From Opitutia bacterium (GTDB taxonomy: Bacteria; Verrucomicrobiota; Verrucomicrobiia; Opitutales; Opitutaceae): a DNA stretch of 34,828 nt. Position numbers and translations under genes: made by a program. Positions 32,316 to 34,828 of this stretch are shown here, in pieces. The stretch is from assembly GCA_016199925.1 (NCBI GenBank), contig JACQFT010000092.1:1-34828 (forward strand), written 5' to 3'. The notes below the pieces were generated by a model that made no database searches, was not told the origin of the DNA, and saw only the letters and a list, made by a program, of their open reading frames with translations. Each line of letters opens with the position of its first letter. The stretch's first letter is position 1.

Positions 32316-33692
32316 ATGACATCTCCTATCATTCCAAAGTTTCACTTCCGCCTCCTTGCAGCTTCCGCTGCCTGGTCAATGGGCGTCGCGTCGCCACTGG
32401 CCGCACATGAAGAACCAAAGCCTGCGCACCCGCCGGCCGAGGAACTACGAACCGAGACCGGGCCGGCTTGGGGCGCCATCAACCAACTGCGTGAGCAACT
32501 CGCCTCCGCCGTCACGACAAAGAACCTGAAACCAGTTCACGAGACCACCGAGCAACTTACGGCTGCTCTCATCAGACTGCGGGAAGCGTCGACGGATCTC
32601 CCCGCCGACCAGCGCAAGCGCGTGCAGGGGGCCGTGGCCAACCTGGCGAAAGCCCTCGCCGCCACCCACGACGCCGCCGACGCCGGCGACCAGGCCGGCA
32701 CGGAGAAACAGCTCAAGACCATCGACGCCTTGCTCAAGCTCCTCGCCGCGCAGTTTCCCGCCGCCGCCACCGCCGCCCCGCCGATGGCGATGGGCGCGGC
32801 GGACCACGGCGCGCACAACGAAACCGCCGCGCCCGCCGAGCCGACGGTGCGCATCGCGTTCCAACCCGCCGCCGCGCCCATCGCGGGCGCCCGCGTGCCC
32901 GTCGTCGTGAAGCTGACCACCAGGGACGGCCGGCCCGTGACGGCGGACGACCTCGAACTCGCGCACACCCAGCGCGTGCACCTGCTCATCGTCGACGCGA
33001 GCCTCACGGACTATCTCCACGAGCACCCGGTCGAGACCGCGCCCGGCGAGTGGTCGTTCACGTTCGCGCCGAAGACAGGCGGCAACTACACCGTCTTCGC
33101 CGACCTGCTGCCCAAGGCCACCGGCGCCCAGGAATACACCAAGACCACGGTCTATGTTGACGGCGCCCCGCGACCGCTCGACACCTCGCTCAATCTGACC
33201 GCCACCGCGGACGGCTATCGTTTTGACCTGACGATCCCCGCGGCCGAGCCCCTGACCGCCGGCACCGCCTCGCTCGTCGCGGTGAAAGTGACCAGGTCCG
33301 ACGGCACGCCGGCCAACAATCTGGAGCCGCTCATGGGCGCTTTCGCGCACGGCGTGGGCTTCACCGCGGACTTGGGCGGCGTGCTCCACGTCCACCCGAT
33401 GGGACGCGAGCCCGAGCTGGACGCCGAGCGCGGCGGGCCCGACCTGACCTTCCATCTCCAGCCCAGCCAGCCGGGCTTTTTCAAATTCTATGTCCAGGCC
33501 CAGATCGACGGGCGCAGCCGGTTCGCCGGCTTCGGCCTGTTCGCCGCTCCCGCCAAACTCGCCTCCGCCTCCGCCGCCGCTGCCGCCGGTTCGCCCGGCA
33601 CCCTCTCGTGCCCGATGCACCCCGAAATCACCTCCCAAAAAACCGGCGCGAAATGCTCCAAGTGCGGCATGACTCTCATCGCCCAAAAATAG
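32316..33692 (+). CDS. Multidomain periplasmic metal-binding protein
   Basis: A 458-residue exported protein built from metal-handling parts. In order: signal peptide (1-30, ending PLAA); helical domain (about 49-149) homologous to the protein at 30835; Met/His linker (PPMAMGAADHGAHNE); two beta-sandwich domains (about 176-282 and 288-412) with VHLLIVDASLTDYLHEHP and VLHVHPMG, the 'HLHP' motif seen in copper-linked secreted proteins; and a C-terminal heavy-metal-binding module (430-458) with SCPMHPEI...GAKCSKCGMTLIAQ (C432, M434, H435, C447, C450, M452). The ATG at 32316 starts the signal peptide. The last module matches those in the CusB-like adaptor. The protein probably binds Cu or Zn in the periplasm and passes it to a pump. 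The N-terminal coding part is less GC-rich than the rest. Confidence 0.8.
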   Translation: MTSPIIPKFHFRLLAASAAWSMGVASPLAAHEEPKPAHPPAEELRTETGPAWGAINQLREQLASAVTTKNLKPVHETTEQLTAALIRLREASTDLPADQRKRVQGAVANLAKALAATHDAADAGDQAGTEKQLKTIDALLKLLAAQFPAAATAAPPMAMGAADHGAHNETAAPAEPTVRIAFQPAAAPIAGARVPVVVKLTTRDGRPVTADDLELAHTQRVHLLIVDASLTDYLHEHPVETAPGEWSFTFAPKTGGNYTVFADLLPKATGAQEYTKTTVYVDGAPRPLDTSLNLTATADGYRFDLTIPAAEPLTAGTASLVAVKVTRSDGTPANNLEPLMGAFAHGVGFTADLGGVLHVHPMGREPELDAERGGPDLTFHLQPSQPGFFKFYVQAQIDGRSRFAGFGLFAAPAKLASASAAAAAGSPGTLSCPMHPEITSQKTGAKCSKCGMTLIAQK

Positions 33693-33707
33693 GAATACCG
33701 CCCGCGG

Positions 33708-33766
33708 GTGGGAGCGAGCTTGCTCGCGACTCGTTCGCTCAACGTCGCGAGCAAGCTCGCTCCCAC
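33708..33766. repeat. REP-like perfect 23-bp inverted repeat
   Basis: Arms at 33708-33730 and 33744-33766 are perfectly complementary over 23 bases (GTGGGAGCGAGCTTGCTCGC... on the left) around a 13-base loop. Each arm also contains its own small palindrome GCGAGC-TT-GCTCGC. It lies 15 bases after the multidomain metal-binding gene and can fold in mRNA, so it may end or protect the transcript, though no U-run follows. The adjoining sequence (about 33781-33806) resembles that after the repeat at 208-273, linking the two ends of the window to one repeat family. Confidence 0.85.
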
Positions 33767-33846
33767 ATCTTCCGCCCGACCGGAGCTCGCCCGCCGCGGC
33801 GGGTAAACTTCTGAACCTTAAGTCCACCATAAACCAAACCCACCCC

Positions 33847-34308
33847 ATGAAAATCCTCCGCTCCCTCCTGCTCCTGTCCGCTCTCACCGCGGCCGCCTTC
33901 GGCGCCCCGCCGGCCGATGAGGCCGCCGTCAAATCCGTCCTCGCCGCCTACAACCACGCCCTCACCAGTCTCGACGCCGCGACGGCGAAAGACCTCTTCA
34001 CCGCCGACTCGGCGATCTTCGAGTCCGGCGGCGTGGAGGGCACCTACGCGCACTACCTCGAGCACCACATCGGGCCCGAGCTGGCCGAGTTCGCCGAGTT
34101 CTCCTTCCGCGACTACACGGCGGAAGTCCGCCTCGAGCTGCCGCTGGCCCTCACCACCGAGAGCTACATCTACAAGATCGTCCTGAAGGAGGGCGGCAAG
34201 GTCTTCGAGAAGCGCGCGGTCACCACCTCCGTGCTCAAGAAAATCAACGGCGAGTGGAAGATCATCCAGACGCACACCTCGTCCCGCGCCCTGCCCAAGA
34301 AAACCTGA
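33847..34308 (+). CDS. Exported NTF2-like (DUF4440/SnoaL-type) protein
   Basis: A 153-residue protein with a signal peptide (MKILRSLLLLSALTAAAFGA) and a cone-shaped NTF2-like domain. Typical features are AVKSVLAAYNHALTSLDA, LFTADSAIFESGGVEGTY and the final strands VFEKRAVTTSVLKKINGEWK with IIQTHTS. Such proteins often sit beside metal-efflux genes, where their exact role is unknown. It has no obvious metal-ligand cluster besides HYLEHH (about 68-73). Its start lacks a Shine-Dalgarno sequence. Confidence 0.82.
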   Translation: MKILRSLLLLSALTAAAFGAPPADEAAVKSVLAAYNHALTSLDAATAKDLFTADSAIFESGGVEGTYAHYLEHHIGPELAEFAEFSFRDYTAEVRLELPLALTTESYIYKIVLKEGGKVFEKRAVTTSVLKKINGEWKIIQTHTSSRALPKKT

Positions 34309-34386
34309 ACAACCGGCCCGCGGCCACGCCGCCCCGGGCGGCACGCTCGCGCCTAGGCGCGGCGTCCGCCCGTGCCCCCTCCGCCC

Positions 34387-34828
34387 ATGAGAAACTTCCG
34401 TCGTCCCCTCATCGTCCTGCTGGTCCTCATCGCCGTGCTGTCTGGCGTGGCGGCGTCCGCTCATGATAGCAGCGCCCCGCTCACCGCGCCCCAGAAAGCC
34501 TTCCTCGCCAACTACGAAGCCGTCCGCGCCGCGCTGGCGGCCGACGATCTCACCGCCGCGAAGACCGCCGCCGCCGCCCTCGCCGCCGAGCCCGACCCGT
34601 CGCCGCCGGCCCCGCTGACGCCCGCCCAGCAGGAACGACAGGCGGCGTTCACCGCGACCGTGAGAAAACTCGCAGCGGCCGGCTCGCTCGTCGCCGCCCG
34701 CGACGCTTTCAAGCAACTCAGCCAACGCGCCATCCATCTGGCCGCCGGCAAAACCGGCTACCACGTCGCCCATTGTCCGGGGGTGCCCGACGACGCGGGC
34801 TACTGGGTGCAGACCGCGCCGGAGATCA
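34387..34828 (+). CDS. DUF3347-like exported protein, cut by window edge
   Basis: The first 147 residues of a protein running past the right end. It has a signal peptide (RRPLIVLLVLIAVLSGVAAS, then AHD). A helical domain follows, with FLANYEAVRAALAADDLTAAK and LVAARDAFKQLSQRAIHLAAG, then YHVAHCPGVPDDAGYWVQ. The order 'helices, then CP, then W-V/L' matches DUF3347, a periplasmic domain often fused to or encoded beside CusB-type adaptors. The usual CPMA is CPGV here, so the Met next to the Cys is missing. The expected C-terminal NPY..MLxCG part is outside the window. A periplasmic metal-binding role is inferred. Confidence 0.75.
   Translation, partial: MRNFRRPLIVLLVLIAVLSGVAASAHDSSAPLTAPQKAFLANYEAVRAALAADDLTAAKTAAAALAAEPDPSPPAPLTPAQQERQAAFTATVRKLAAAGSLVAARDAFKQLSQRAIHLAAGKTGYHVAHCPGVPDDAGYWVQTAPEI

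Noticed and set aside
1-34828. tRNA, rRNA or insertion-sequence genes
   Set aside because: No tRNA-like cloverleaf with the usual conserved bases, no rRNA stretch and no transposase were seen on either strand; the search was by eye only.

Overview
The window is about 35 kb of very GC-rich bacterial DNA. It carries a starch/maltodextrin locus, a damaged xylose transporter operon and a large metal-efflux island. Several traits suggest a Verrucomicrobiota bacterium of the Opitutaceae type: a TonB-dependent receptor with a 'VKLDPFVVSG' entry to its plug, an Ig-like tail on the amylase, clusters of small exported metal-binding proteins, REP-like palindromes, and start codons that almost never follow a Shine-Dalgarno sequence. 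This placement is inference from style; no rRNA or other marker gene is present.

Layout. (1) 1-451 holds REP-like repeats and no convincing gene. (2) 452-12835 is a glucan-use locus. An AraC-type regulator faces a minus-strand series of TonB-dependent receptor, GH31 alpha-glucosidase, GH77 amylomaltase and an MFS sugar transporter; a secreted GH13 amylase with an Ig-like tail is divergent from the receptor. The likely flow is: outside glucan is cut by the amylase, oligosaccharides enter through the receptor, GH31 and MalQ process them, and the MFS carrier takes sugar into the cytoplasm. The MFS gene is broken by an apparent 1-base frameshift. (3) 13077-16828 is xylF-xylG-xylH. xylG has lost about 50 codons, including the second Walker A motif, and changes frame at the scar, so the importer is probably dead unless the lesion is an assembly error. 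A nested palindrome with five stems lies just upstream of xylF.

(4) 16953-34828 (continuing past the right edge) is a metal-efflux island entirely on the plus strand. It has a Cus-type Cu(I)/Ag(I) tripartite pump (TolC-like lipoprotein, CusB-like adaptor with three metal-binding modules, CusA with the three-Met relay). Next come four small exported or Cys-rich proteins, then a second tripartite pump of the CzcCBA kind, then a set of periplasmic accessory proteins. Two of these share a His-containing helical domain of about 100 residues: one stands alone, and one is fused to two beta domains and a C-terminal heavy-metal-binding module. Between them sits a methyltransferase gene of clearly lower GC. 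An NTF2-like secreted protein and a DUF3347-like protein, cut by the window edge, close the segment. No metal-responsive regulator was seen in the island.

The most unusual content is the accessory set around the two pumps (TRASH-like mini-protein, His/Met-rich lipoproteins, duplicated helical domain) and the intergenic palindromic elements.
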